This document shows positions 32,519-41,412 of a stretch of DNA of 64,000 nt, piece by piece; the first letter of the stretch is position 1, and each line of letters begins with the position of its first letter. This DNA is from Yeguia hominis (GTDB lineage: Bacteria; Bacillota; Clostridia; Oscillospirales; Acutalibacteraceae), in contig NZ_JACRSN010000002.1 in the NCBI RefSeq assembly GCF_014384705.1, positions 124,001 to 188,000 of the forward strand. The letters are read 5' to 3'. The position numbers and the translations under genes were made by a program. A model generated the notes under the pieces. That model saw nothing but the letters and a program-made list of their open reading frames with translations, was not told the origin of the DNA and did no database searches.

Positions 32519-32547
32519 TTGACGCGCGCGGGTTGGCGTGTTAGGAT
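32519..32547 (+). promoter_or_regulatory. Promoter of the DUF4432 gene
   Basis: TTGACG (32519-32524), 17 bases, TAGGAT (32542-32547). Confidence 0.5.
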
Positions 32548-32653
32548 AGGATTATCACCAGGAAAACGATTTTCTTGCAAAAAAAAACAGGCGCTGTCAT
32601 GCGCGGATTTTGCAAGGAGAATTTCCAAAAATCAGGAAAAGAGGAGCTTTAGA

Positions 32654-33661
32654 ATGCAGGCGTTTGAATTTCAGAAATACCGTCCGTATATCGGACACAC
32701 AGACCAGCTGTTTTTCCTGCGGGAGGTGATCGGAACGCAGGGCCGGGCAAACGGCATGCGTATGATCGAAGCGGATAACGGAGCCGGACTGCAGTTTACC
32801 ATCTTGCCGGACCGGTGCCTCGATCTCTATCAGGTGAAATTTATGGGCCGGAACCTCAACTATATTGCGCCGGTCGGCATGTCCGCACCGAGCCATTTTG
32901 ACGAGGATCGGTTCCTCAAGAACTTTTTCGCAGGCTTTTTGAGCACCTGCGGGCTTTCGAACATCGGCCTGCCCAGCGAGGATGAAGGAGAAACGTTCGA
33001 GCAGCACGGCACGGTGGGCAATATTCCGGCCGAAGAGGTCAGCGCGCGCGTGGAATTTGAAAACGGCACGCCGGTTCTGAAGATTTCCGGCCTTGTGCGG
33101 CAGGCGTCGCTCTACAGCACCAAGCTGCTTTTGCGCCGGGAGTATACCTGCGTGTATGGCTCCAATGAGCTGCGCTTTACGGATACCATCGTCAATGAGG
33201 ATTACAAGGCTGTGCCGTATATGCTGCTGTATCATATGAATATGGGATTCCCGCTGTTGAGCGAGCACGCCAAACTGCTGCTGCCCAGCCGCAAGCAGAC
33301 GCCGCGCACCGCGCATGCGGCAACGGCGCTGGAGCGCTGGAGTGAAGTGCTTCCGCCGCAGGAAACCTTTGAAGAGATGTGCTATTATCACGAGATGGAA
33401 AAAGACGCGGACGGCAAGGTGACCTATGGGGTTGAAAATCCGGAAATCGGAACCCGCCTGGAAATCACCTATGACGGCAACCTGCTGGATCATTTTGTAC
33501 AGTGGAAGATGTACGGACGCGGGGAGTATGTCACCGGGCTGGAGCCTGCGAACGCCTCCATCGAAGGGCGGCATGCAGCGCGGGAAGACGGCAGTCTGAA
33601 ACTCCTTCCGGCGGGGGGAAACGTCGCCGTGCCGTTTGTGATCCGCCTGTCGACGCTGTAA
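32654..33661 (+). CDS. DUF4432 / aldose 1-epimerase superfamily protein
   Basis: 335 residues from ATG 32654 with GAGGAG upstream; the frame is open much further upstream but that part overlaps the chromate transporter gene and precedes the promoter. The sequence has features of the galactose-mutarotase beta-sandwich: LPDRCLDLYQVKFMGRNLNYIAPVG, RREYTCVYGSNELRFTDTIVNED, YMLLYHMNMGFPLL with a candidate active-site His, and GLEPANASIEGR. DUF4432 proteins are thought to act on sugar anomers or epimers; the substrate is unknown. Confidence 0.85.
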   Translation: MQAFEFQKYRPYIGHTDQLFFLREVIGTQGRANGMRMIEADNGAGLQFTILPDRCLDLYQVKFMGRNLNYIAPVGMSAPSHFDEDRFLKNFFAGFLSTCGLSNIGLPSEDEGETFEQHGTVGNIPAEEVSARVEFENGTPVLKISGLVRQASLYSTKLLLRREYTCVYGSNELRFTDTIVNEDYKAVPYMLLYHMNMGFPLLSEHAKLLLPSRKQTPRTAHAATALERWSEVLPPQETFEEMCYYHEMEKDADGKVTYGVENPEIGTRLEITYDGNLLDHFVQWKMYGRGEYVTGLEPANASIEGRHAAREDGSLKLLPAGGNVAVPFVIRLSTL

Positions 33662-34339
33662 GCGCGATTTTTGGGCGACGCGTTCGCGCGCATGCGTTGC
33701 GTCGGGTCCGCAAGACCTGGAGAGCGCAGCGCGCCGTCTTTGCACCGGAGATTCCGGTCGGTTCGTTTTCGAAATTTTTGCACGAAAACCCGCCGATTCC
33801 CACATGCGTAATCCGATTGGAGTTTGCCAACCGGAAACTGCCGGGCGCTGCGGATGCATCCGGGCGGACAGCCGCCATCGCGCCAGAAAAAAACACCCAA
33901 AGGCTGCCGGCTTCTTCGAGCCGGCGGCCTTTTTGCAGCTTTTTTGCGCCTCGTTTTCGGTCTGCTCCTTTAAAAAACGGTTGCGGAAAAGCCGGTTGCG
34001 CTGCGGCGCGGCGTTCTTTCTGCACGCGGATCGGGCTGCCGGTCTTACTGCCGGAGAGCCGGTACAGCGTCTGCTTAGCAAGGGGTTCCGCGCCGAGCAC
34101 GCTTTCCGAATCCGCTGCGGCACCGTTTCCTGTAAAAGACGCAGGAGCCATTTGCCGCGGGGCAAAGACCATTGTCTCGAAAACGATCGGTGCAAATGAC
34201 AGATCGTCCGGGTTTTGCAAGGACTTCTCCGCCGGATGTCGGTTCCGGCTTCGCCGTTTTTGCGGCGGTTCGGCAGAAAATGTGTTTGTTTTGCACAAAA
34301 TCCATGGGAATCCGAAAAAAGGCTTTGCTTTTTCTGGAT
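33662..34339. other. Long intergenic region, no gene seen, one terminator
   Basis: About 680 bases of coding-like GC content but with no frame that has a ribosome site or recognisable protein. The terminator at 33899-33935 ends the DUF4432 transcript. The next 400 bases are unexplained and may hold a decayed gene. Confidence 0.5.
33899..33935 (+). terminator. Terminator of the DUF4432 gene
   Basis: AAAGGC-GCCGGCT pairs with AGCCGGC-GCCTTT around a 6-base loop, followed by TTTT. Confidence 0.85.
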
Positions 34340-34392
34340 TTGCTTTTCGGCCTGATTTACGGTATACTATATGATATCAAAATGATATCAAA
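34340..34392 (+). promoter_or_regulatory. Promoter with twin TGATATCA palindromes before the aconitase gene
   Basis: TTGCTT (34340-34345), 17 bases, TATACT (34363-34368). ATGATATCAAA occurs twice in direct tandem (34371-34381, 34382-34392). Each copy holds the palindrome TGATATCA, 11 bases apart, so they lie on one face of the helix at the transcription start. Confidence 0.65.
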
Positions 34393-34436
34393 GAATGCAA
34401 AAAAACGGCGAAGCCGCTGAAGGAGGCTGCTTATTG

Positions 34437-36689
34437 ATGGAACTGATACAGCAGGGAGTCTATTGGGTAGACGGCAAGCTGGTACCCGCGCAGGGAGCCG
34501 GCCTTTCCGCACCGGATGAGGCGCGGGAAAAGACGATTGCCTATTCTGTGCTGCGTGCCCATGACCGCTCGAAGGACAAAAAGAAAATGCGCATCAAATT
34601 CGACGCGCTGATCTCGCATGATATTACGTATGTCGGCATCATCCAGACCGCACGTGCAAGCGGGCTTCGGCAATTTCCGGTTCCGTATGCCATGACAAAC
34701 TGCCACAACAGCCTCTGCGCAGTCGGCGGAACCATTAACGAAGATGACCACGCGTTCGGCCTTTCTGCAGCCAAAAAATACGGCGGAATCTATGTCCCGG
34801 CCAATCAGGCGGTGATTCACCAGTACGCACGCGAAGCGCTGGCTTTTTGCGGCGGTATGATCCTCGGCTCCGACAGCCACACGCGCTACGGCTGCTACGG
34901 CACGATGGGCGTCGGGGAGGGCGGACCGGAGCTTGTCAAGCAATTGCTCTCCAATACCTATGACGTGGACGCGCCGGAGGTGATCGCCGTCTATCTCGAG
35001 GGCGCACCGCGCCACGGCATCGGCCCGCACGACGTGGCGATTGCCCTGTGCGGCGCCGTGTTCCAAAATGGGTTTGTGAAAAACAAGGTGCTCGAATTTG
35101 TCGGACCGGGGGTTGCGAACCTCTCGATGGATTTCCGTATCGGCATCGACGTCATGACCACAGAAACCACCTGCCTGAGCTCCATTTGGGAGACAGACGA
35201 AACCGTGCGCGATTACTACCGCGAGGTGGGACGTCCGGACGCATACCGTGCGCTTTCGCCGGAAAACGGCGCATATTACGACGGCGCGGTGAAGATCGAT
35301 CTCTCCAAAATCGAGAGCATGATTGCGCTGCCGTTCCATCCCTCCAATGCGTATACGATCCACGAGTTGCTGGAACACCCGCAGGAAATTCTGCACACGG
35401 TCGAAGAAGCGTGCGAAAAGAATTTCGGCGGCAAAGTCCATCTCAATCTGACCGAAAAAATCGTCGGCGGCAAGGTGATGGCGGATCAGGGCGTCATCGT
35501 CGGATGTTCCGGCGGCATGTATGAAAACCTCGTGGAGGCGGCCGCGATTCTGGACGGCGGCTCCATCGGAAACGGTTATTTCGACCTCTCGATCTATCCG
35601 TCCTCTTCGCCGATCGCGATGGCGATTACAAAGGACGGCACGGCAGCCAAGCTGATGGAAGCAGGCGCGGTAATAAAGCCGGCGTTCTGCGGCCCTTGCT
35701 TCGGCGCAGGCGACACGCCGGCGCACGGCGGGCTCTCCATCCGCCACGCAACGCGCAACTTCCCGAACCGCGAGGGCTCCAAGCCCGGACAGGGTCAGAT
35801 CTCCGGCGTTGCCCTGATGGATGCACGCTCCATTGCGGCGACTGCGGCAAACGGCGGCGCGCTGACGGCGGCGACCGATCTCGACTATACGGTGCCAAAG
35901 ATGCACTACCACTACGACGGCAGCATCTACGAAAAACGCTGCTACTACGGGTTCGGAAAGGCGGATCCTTCGGCAGAGCTGAAACTCGGGCCGAACATCA
36001 CCGACTGGCCGAAAATGTACGCACTTGAGGACAATCTGCTGCTTAAGCTTGCGGCGGTCATTCAGGATGACGTCACGACGACGGACGAGTTGATTCCCTC
36101 CGGCGAGACGTCCTCTTACCGTTCGAATCCTTTAAAACTTTCGGAATTTGCGCTTTCGCGCCGGGTACCGGAGTATGTCGGACGCAGCAAGGCGGTGCGT
36201 GCGCTGGAGACAGAGCGCCGCGCGGGCAATATTCCGCAGGAAATGCTCGATGCGCTCGCTAAGGTAGGCGCGGCGGAGCTTGCCGGCAAAACGGCCTACG
36301 GTTCCTGCGTGTTCGCCAAAAAGCCCGGAGACGGTTCTGCAAGAGAGCAGGCGGCTTCCTGCCAGAAAGTTCTGGGCGGCTACGCCAACATCTGCTATGA
36401 ATTTGCGACGAAGCGGTACCGTTCCAACTGTATCAACTGGGGCATCCTGCCCTTTACGATTGAGAAAGACACGCCGTTCCCCTATGCACCCGGCGACTTT
36501 GTCTTTGTACCCGGCATCCGCGAAGCAATCCGCGACGGCAGGGAGACCATTCCGGCCAAGGTTATTGCTGCGGACGGTGTTCACGACATCACCCTCTATG
36601 TCAAGGGCCTGACCGAGGACGAAAAGACGATCATCCTCGAAGGCTGCCTGATGAACTACTACGCGGCGGGACACGGCGCGGAAAAATAA
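34437..36689 (+). CDS. Aconitase-family hydratase (YbhJ-like)
   Basis: 750 residues from ATG 34437 with GGAGG upstream. The three [4Fe-4S] cysteines have aconitase spacing: C357 in VGCSGGMYE, then C418 and C421 in AFCGPCFGAGD. The substrate-site motifs GSDSHTRYG (near 144) and the C-terminal swivel domain (YGSCVFAKK…RSNCINWGILPF) are present. It resembles E. coli YbhJ more than AcnA/AcnB. Because NADP-isocitrate dehydrogenase follows 22 bases downstream, conversion of citrate to isocitrate for 2-oxoglutarate synthesis is the most likely role, though YbhJ itself has no proven activity. Confidence 0.85.
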   Translation: MELIQQGVYWVDGKLVPAQGAGLSAPDEAREKTIAYSVLRAHDRSKDKKKMRIKFDALISHDITYVGIIQTARASGLRQFPVPYAMTNCHNSLCAVGGTINEDDHAFGLSAAKKYGGIYVPANQAVIHQYAREALAFCGGMILGSDSHTRYGCYGTMGVGEGGPELVKQLLSNTYDVDAPEVIAVYLEGAPRHGIGPHDVAIALCGAVFQNGFVKNKVLEFVGPGVANLSMDFRIGIDVMTTETTCLSSIWETDETVRDYYREVGRPDAYRALSPENGAYYDGAVKIDLSKIESMIALPFHPSNAYTIHELLEHPQEILHTVEEACEKNFGGKVHLNLTEKIVGGKVMADQGVIVGCSGGMYENLVEAAAILDGGSIGNGYFDLSIYPSSSPIAMAITKDGTAAKLMEAGAVIKPAFCGPCFGAGDTPAHGGLSIRHATRNFPNREGSKPGQGQISGVALMDARSIAATAANGGALTAATDLDYTVPKMHYHYDGSIYEKRCYYGFGKADPSAELKLGPNITDWPKMYALEDNLLLKLAAVIQDDVTTTDELIPSGETSSYRSNPLKLSEFALSRRVPEYVGRSKAVRALETERRAGNIPQEMLDALAKVGAAELAGKTAYGSCVFAKKPGDGSAREQAASCQKVLGGYANICYEFATKRYRSNCINWGILPFTIEKDTPFPYAPGDFVFVPGIREAIRDGRETIPAKVIAADGVHDITLYVKGLTEDEKTIILEGCLMNYYAAGHGAEK

Positions 36690-36711
36690 AGAAGCAGGAG
36701 GAAAACCGGTT

Positions 36712-37923
36712 ATGAAACCCATTCAAATGACAACCCCGCTGGTGGAGATGGACGGAGACGAGATGACCCGGATTCTCTGGAAGATGATCAAAGAGGAACT
36801 CATCCTTCCGTTTGTCGACCTGAAGAGTGAATATTACGACCTGGGTCTTCCGGAGCGCGACCGCACCGACGACCAGGTTACGGTGGACGCGGCCAATGCC
36901 TGCAGAAAATACGGCGTCGGCGTTAAGTGCGCGACCATCACGCCGAATGTGCAGCGCATGAGCGAATACCACCTGAAAAAAATGTGGAAAAGCCCGAACG
37001 GCACCATCCGCAGCATGCTCGACGGAACCGTTTTCCGTGCGCCGATCATCATCGACAGCATCAAGCCGGTCGTCAAGACCTGGAAAAAACCGATTACCAT
37101 CGCGCGTCACGCCTATGGCGACGTGTACAAGGCGGTGGATATCCGCACCGATGAGCCGGGAACGGCGGAACTGGTGTTCACCGGCAAGAGCGGCAAGGTG
37201 ATCCGCGAGACGATCCAGGAAATGGACGGCCCGGGCGTTTTGCAGGGCATGCACAATCTGGACGGATCAATCCGTTCGTTTGCACACGCCTGCTTCCAGT
37301 ATGCGATCGATACGAAGCAGGATGTCTGGTTCAGCACAAAAGATACCATTGCCAAAAAGTACGACGGGCTGTTTAAGGAAATTTTCGCCGAAGTCTTTAC
37401 GGAATATCAGGCGCGGTTCGAGGAGCTCGGCATTACCTACTTCTACACGCTGATCGACGACGCCGTTGCGCGCGTGATCCGTTCGGAAGGCGGTTACATC
37501 TGGGCCTGCAAAAACTATGACGGCGACGTTATGAGCGACATGGTTTCGACGGCATTCGGCAGCCTGGCAATGATGACATCCGTGCTGGTCAGCCCGGACG
37601 GCATCTATGAGTACGAAGCGGCGCACGGCACGGTGACCCGCCACTACTACAAATATCTCGAAGGCGAAGAGACCTCGACAAACCCGATGGCGACGATTTT
37701 CGCGTGGAGCGGCGCGATGAAAAAGCGCGGAGAACTCGACGGACTTCCGGAACTCGTCAAATTCGGCGAGGAACTCGAGAACGCCAGCCTTGAAACGCTG
37801 CAGGACGGCATCATGACGAAGGATCTTGTTGGACTTGCAGAAGGCGTAAAGGCGCAGAGCGTCAATTCCGCACAGTTTATTGCGGCGATCCGCGAACGTC
37901 TTGCCAGACGGCTCGGCGCGTAA
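36712..37923 (+). CDS. icd: NADP-dependent isocitrate dehydrogenase (eukaryote-like type)
   Basis: 403 residues, the length of type II homodimeric NADP-IDH. Substrate-binding Ser/Arg motif SPNGTIRSMLDGTVFR (near 98), catalytic region LIDDAVARVIRSEGGYIWACKNYDGDVMSDM with metal-binding Asp residues, and the coenzyme segment AAHGTVTRHY. It decarboxylates isocitrate to 2-oxoglutarate with formation of NADPH, for glutamate synthesis. It is co-transcribed with the hydratase; the ribosome site is GCAGGAGG. Confidence 0.96.
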   Translation: MKPIQMTTPLVEMDGDEMTRILWKMIKEELILPFVDLKSEYYDLGLPERDRTDDQVTVDAANACRKYGVGVKCATITPNVQRMSEYHLKKMWKSPNGTIRSMLDGTVFRAPIIIDSIKPVVKTWKKPITIARHAYGDVYKAVDIRTDEPGTAELVFTGKSGKVIRETIQEMDGPGVLQGMHNLDGSIRSFAHACFQYAIDTKQDVWFSTKDTIAKKYDGLFKEIFAEVFTEYQARFEELGITYFYTLIDDAVARVIRSEGGYIWACKNYDGDVMSDMVSTAFGSLAMMTSVLVSPDGIYEYEAAHGTVTRHYYKYLEGEETSTNPMATIFAWSGAMKKRGELDGLPELVKFGEELENASLETLQDGIMTKDLVGLAEGVKAQSVNSAQFIAAIRERLARRLGA

Positions 37924-37930
37924 ATTTTGC

Positions 37931-37959
37931 TTGACAGAATCCGGCGCAGACGGTATACT
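37931..37959 (+). promoter_or_regulatory. Promoter of the larMN gene
   Basis: TTGACA (37931-37936), 17 bases, TATACT (37954-37959), placing transcription start near 37966, about 245 bases before the start codon. Confidence 0.75.
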
Positions 37960-37967
37960 ATGAGAAG

Positions 37968-38079
37968 AATTGCGTCATGAAGGCGCCGGTTATCTCCAGT
38001 TTTTGATTATTTTGTACAGAAATTGCCATGAAGGCATGCAGCACCGCAGAAGCGGGGCCATGTTTTTATGGCTTTTTTT
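37968..38079 (+). promoter_or_regulatory. Candidate metal-responsive leader with terminator before larMN
   Basis: The leader contains AATTGC-GT-CATGAAGGC (37968-37984) and AATTGC-CATGAAGGC (38021-38035), the second forming TGCC/GGCA. These are followed by a terminator hairpin GCCAT/ATGGC with TTTTTTT (38057-38079) well before the gene. This arrangement is that of transcription attenuation. I could not match it to the NiCo, cobalamin or other riboswitch consensus that I remember. Confidence 0.5.
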
Positions 38080-38212
38080 ATGCTTTAGCGCCTTTTCGGT
38101 GCGGAACGCCGCCAAACGGAACCTCCGGAAGCCGCTTGGCGGATGCAGGTTTTATCCGGATTTCCCGGAAAATTTCAACCCCCTCATAAAAAAACAAAAG
38201 GAGTGAACCCCT

Positions 38213-39232
38213 ATGCATATGGCAGACGCCTTACTTTCGCCAGCAGTAGGCGGCGTAATGTGTGCAGTCAGCGCCGGCGCGGTTGCGGTTGCGGCGGCAA
38301 AAATCAAAAAAGACCATCTCGATGAAAAGAAAATCCCGATGATGGGCGTGATGGGCGCGTTCGTATTTGCGGCGCAGATGATCAATTTTACGATTCCGGG
38401 AACCGGATCGAGCGGCCACATCGGCGGCGGAATTCTCCTGGCGTCGATTTTGGGAGAATTTCCCGGCCTGCTTGCCATCACGGCGGTTTTGCTGATTCAG
38501 GCGCTCTTTTTTGCGGACGGCGGACTGTTGGCGCTTGGATGCAATGTGTTTAACATGGGCGTTGTGATGTGCTTGTTGGCGTATCCGCTGCTGTTTAAAC
38601 CGATTGTCCGCAAGGGCTTTACGAAAAAACGGATTTTTGCAGCATCGATTGTATCGGTCGTTGTCGGGCTGCAGGCGGGTGCGTTCTGCGTGGTGTTGGA
38701 GACGCTTGCCTCCGGCGTTACGGAGCTGCCGTTCGGTGCATTTGTCGCGCTGATGCAGCCGATCCATTTGGCAATCGGCGCCGTTGAGGGCGTGATTACC
38801 GGCGCAGTGCTCTGCTTTGTCTATCAGATGCGTCCGGAAATTCTCGAGAGCGCTAACGACGGAACCGCGATTGGAAAGTCTGTTTCGATGAAGCGCGTGC
38901 TGCTCTCGTTTGCGGTTTTGGCCGTTTTGATCGGCGGCGGGCTTTCACTCGCAGCGTCTTCCAATCCGGATGGGCTGGAATGGTCCATTGCAGGCGTGAC
39001 CGGCGGCACAGAATTGGAAGCCGAAGGCGGCGTGTACGACGCTGCGGCGGAGCTGCAGCAATCCGTTGCCATTTTGCCGGATTATGATTACCGGAATGCC
39101 GGAGAAGACGGCTCCGCAACGGGAACCACGGTTTCCGGACTGGTGGGCGGCGCGATGGTTTTGGCGGTTTCAGGCATTGCCGGCGCGGCGATCTATTGGG
39201 TCAAACGGCGCAAAAAGCAGGGCGTTTCCTGA
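38213..39232 (+). CDS. larMN: Nickel/cobalt ECF transporter, fused CbiM/NikM-CbiN/NikN (LarMN)
   Basis: 339 residues. The N terminus MHMADALLSP supplies the metal-binding His-2 and Asp typical of CbiM/NikM. About seven membrane helices follow (to near 215). The remainder is a NikN-like part: one helix near 225-245, the motif NPDGLEWSIAG, an extracytoplasmic loop, and a last helix near 305-325. Together with larQ and larO it forms a nickel ECF importer; the adjoining larE, larB and larC genes argue for nickel rather than cobalt. Confidence 0.88.
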   Translation: MHMADALLSPAVGGVMCAVSAGAVAVAAAKIKKDHLDEKKIPMMGVMGAFVFAAQMINFTIPGTGSSGHIGGGILLASILGEFPGLLAITAVLLIQALFFADGGLLALGCNVFNMGVVMCLLAYPLLFKPIVRKGFTKKRIFAASIVSVVVGLQAGAFCVVLETLASGVTELPFGAFVALMQPIHLAIGAVEGVITGAVLCFVYQMRPEILESANDGTAIGKSVSMKRVLLSFAVLAVLIGGGLSLAASSNPDGLEWSIAGVTGGTELEAEGGVYDAAAELQQSVAILPDYDYRNAGEDGSATGTTVSGLVGGAMVLAVSGIAGAAIYWVKRRKKQGVS

Positions 39233-39580
39233 GCCGGCGCGCGGAATCATTTTGAAGCCATCCGGATGCTTTCGGACAGTGACGGATAAGAAAATCCTGA
39301 AAAATCCAAGCGGTTGTCCGTTTGCGCGAATTGCGATTCGAACGGGCCTGCAGCGTCAAATGCTGGCCGAAAGGCCGCCGGAGACGGCTGTTTAACCCCC
39401 AAATTTTCACAGAAAAAAAGGGACGCGGGGCAAAAGCCCGCGTCCTTCCCGCGTTTTTTTAAAGCTGTTTCTGCACGAAAAGCCGGCTGTTTCGAATAGC
39501 GAAAAGGCCGGGAAGCAGCCTGCGCGAGGTGTTGCGAAAGCGCAAGGCTCTGTATGTGCGGGAACGTGCATGCGCTTTTA
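39233..39580. other. Intergenic region with a strong terminator
   Basis: About 350 bases after larMN with no gene seen. The terminator at 39421-39460 is the only clear element. Confidence 0.5.
39421..39460 (+). terminator. Terminator of larMN
   Basis: GGACGCGGG pairs with CCCGCGTCC (39421-39445), and CCCGCGTTTTTTT follows to 39460, allowing an alternative stem with the same T run. Confidence 0.8.
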
Positions 39581-39811
39581 TCACCCGCGCGGTGACCGCC
39601 GGACAAACAGGACGGATTGCTGCTTCATGGAGATTTTCTGAACAGTCCAGCCGTACGGTTCGAGATTCTTTTTTTCGGTTAAAAAAGAATGGTTCAGCGC
39701 GACACCTGCAAGTTCGGCGATTTCTTCAAAGAAAAGCTGCAGCTGATCCGCGTCCTGCGCGGCAAGATAGGTCCATAGATGCTGATAGTTTGCCGCTTGA
39801 AAGGCTCCTTC
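39581..39811 (-). pseudogene. Coding-like remnant directly after the TetR stop
   Basis: Directly after the TAG of the TetR gene (39812) and in the same frame, 76 codons read as protein (FQAANYQHLWTYLAAQDADQ, then LQLFFEEIAELAG) up to TGA 39581. A GGAAGGAG lies at its beginning but no start codon follows it. The first 30 residues resemble the N terminus of small NTF2/SnoaL-like proteins; the rest does not fit, so it is probably a decayed gene. Stop-codon readthrough is a less likely alternative. Confidence 0.35.
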
Positions 39812-40438
39812 CTAAGCGGTTTCTTCCGGAATGAGTGCGCGGAATACGGCGTCGCGATCAAAAGCGTCCGCTGCAAAGCCGGGAATTTCTTTCAGCGCCT
39901 TGCAAAGGCTGGCGCTGAATCCGGTGAGGATTTTGGCGCAGGCCGCTTCGGAATACGGACAGCTGTTCGTGACGATCAGCGTTGCCAGACTGTGGACGAC
40001 GAGCCACATATCCCGGAAGTATCGGTCTGCGGCAGCGTCGTCCAGATGATAGGTTTTTTTGAGCGAGCCGCGCACCAGCGCCTGCGTGCGGTGCATTTCG
40101 TCGATGGCGCCGTTCTGTGTGCCGCCGTCAAAAAACAGCAGCCGGTAGAGCGCCGGCTCTTCGCGCGCGAATCGGAGGTACTGCATGCCGACGCCCTGAA
40201 AGGGAATCCGTTCCTGCAGGCCTTTTTCAAGATATTGTTCATAACGCGCTTCTGCGGCAAGCCGAATTTCGGCCCAGACCTCCTCCATTGTGTGAAAATA
40301 GGTGAAAATCGGGCGGGTCGAAACCTGGAGCTTTGCGGCGATTTCCCGCGTGGTGACGGCTTCCGGGCCTTTTTCCCGGACGATTTCCAGCGCGGCGCCG
40401 ACAATTTCTTCTTTTGTGAATTTGGCTTTTGGCGGCAT
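39812..40438 (-). CDS. TetR family regulator within the lar locus
   Basis: 208 residues. The helix-turn-helix is FTKEEIVGAALEIVREKGPEAVTTREIAAKLQVSTRPIFTYFHTMEEV (about 7-55), followed by a TetR_C/WHG-type domain. It is inserted in reverse orientation between larMN and larQ and shares the 159-base divergent region with larQ, so control of the nickel uptake and cofactor genes is plausible but unproven. Confidence 0.88.
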   Translation of the reverse strand: MPPKAKFTKEEIVGAALEIVREKGPEAVTTREIAAKLQVSTRPIFTYFHTMEEVWAEIRLAAEARYEQYLEKGLQERIPFQGVGMQYLRFAREEPALYRLLFFDGGTQNGAIDEMHRTQALVRGSLKKTYHLDDAAADRYFRDMWLVVHSLATLIVTNSCPYSEAACAKILTGFSASLCKALKEIPGFAADAFDRDAVFRALIPEETA

Positions 40439-40597
40439 GGTTTTAAGATCCTTTCTCCAAGATCAGGCTGTATCTTGATTAGAACAATTTTTGGGTTATA
40501 CAACAAACGATGCATAACATAAATTGAGTTTACCGGTCCTTTCGGCGTTTGTCAAGCGCAGAAAGCCGGCAATCCGTGAGAATGTCAGGGGGACACC

Positions 40598-41401
40598 ATG
40601 AAACCGATCGGCGCAATCCAGTTTTCACAGATTCATACGCTCGAGCAGCTTGCGGACGGCAATACAGCGGTGCATTCGCTGCATCCGGCAGTCAAGCTGC
40701 TGTCGACGCTTGTTTATATCGGCGCGGTGGTTTCCTTCGGGCGGTATGATCTGGGCGGGCTTTTGCCGATGCTCATGTATCCGTTTTTGTTCATGGCGCT
40801 TTCAGAAACGCCCTACCGGCTTCTGCTGAAACGATTTTTGATCGCGCTGCCGTTTGCGGTGTTTGCAGGTGTTTCCAATGTGTTTCTCGACCGCACGCCG
40901 GTGCTTTCCCTGGGCGGAATCGCGGTCAGCGGCGGGGCCCTTTCGTTTTTGGTGCTGCTCCTCAAAACGTATCTGACCGTGATGGCAGTGCTTTTACTGG
41001 TTTCGACGACAACGCTCGCTTCGCTTTCGGCGCTGCTTTCCAGAATACGGGTTCCCGTCGTCTTTTTGATGCAGCTTTCGATGACCTACCGGTATCTGAG
41101 CGTGTTGCTGGAGGAGGCCGGCGCGATGATGACAGCGTATGCGCTGCGGCGCCGCAGCGGCAAGGGAATTTTGCTGCGCAATATGGGCAGTTTTGTCGGG
41201 CAGCTTCTGCTTCGGAGCTTTCAGCGCGCGGAACGGGTCTACTGTGCAATGAAGCTGCGCGGGTTTTCCGGCGCAGTAGTTTATACAAAACCGCAGAAAT
41301 TTCGTCTGCGGGACGGCGTCGCGCTTTGTGCGGTGTGCGGCGGCGCTTTGCTGCTGCGGCTCTTTCCGGTTTCCGAGTGGTTCGGACAAATTGTGATATA
41401 G
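40598..41401 (+). CDS. larQ: ECF transporter membrane subunit EcfT/CbiQ-type (LarQ)
   Basis: 267 residues with about six membrane helices. The N-terminal LADGNTAVHSLHPAVKLLSTLVYI is the CbiQ start. The coupling helices carry AYALRRRSGKG and MKLRGFSG, the Ala/Leu-Arg-Arg/Gly motifs that dock on the ATPases. It couples LarO to the LarMN substrate subunit. The ATPase gene follows 11 bases downstream. Confidence 0.9.
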   Translation: MKPIGAIQFSQIHTLEQLADGNTAVHSLHPAVKLLSTLVYIGAVVSFGRYDLGGLLPMLMYPFLFMALSETPYRLLLKRFLIALPFAVFAGVSNVFLDRTPVLSLGGIAVSGGALSFLVLLLKTYLTVMAVLLLVSTTTLASLSALLSRIRVPVVFLMQLSMTYRYLSVLLEEAGAMMTAYALRRRSGKGILLRNMGSFVGQLLLRSFQRAERVYCAMKLRGFSGAVVYTKPQKFRLRDGVALCAVCGGALLLRLFPVSEWFGQIVI

Positions 41402-41412
41402 GAGGACGAACG

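Noticed and set aside
32597..34195. Open frame of 532 codons on the minus strand
   Set aside because: It runs opposite the DUF4432 gene and through a terminator; the product is Arg/Gln-rich without domain structure.
33502..34374. Open frame of 290 codons on the plus strand
   Set aside because: It starts inside the DUF4432 gene in another frame and crosses its terminator; the residues look random (Arg/Ala/Ser-rich).
34431..35912. Open frame of 493 codons on the minus strand
   Set aside because: It is antisense to the aconitase-family gene, whose motifs are complete; the antisense product has no recognisable domain.
37960..38080. Known NiCo or cobalamin riboswitch
   Set aside because: The conserved core sequences of those classes, as I know them, are not present; reported only as a candidate leader.
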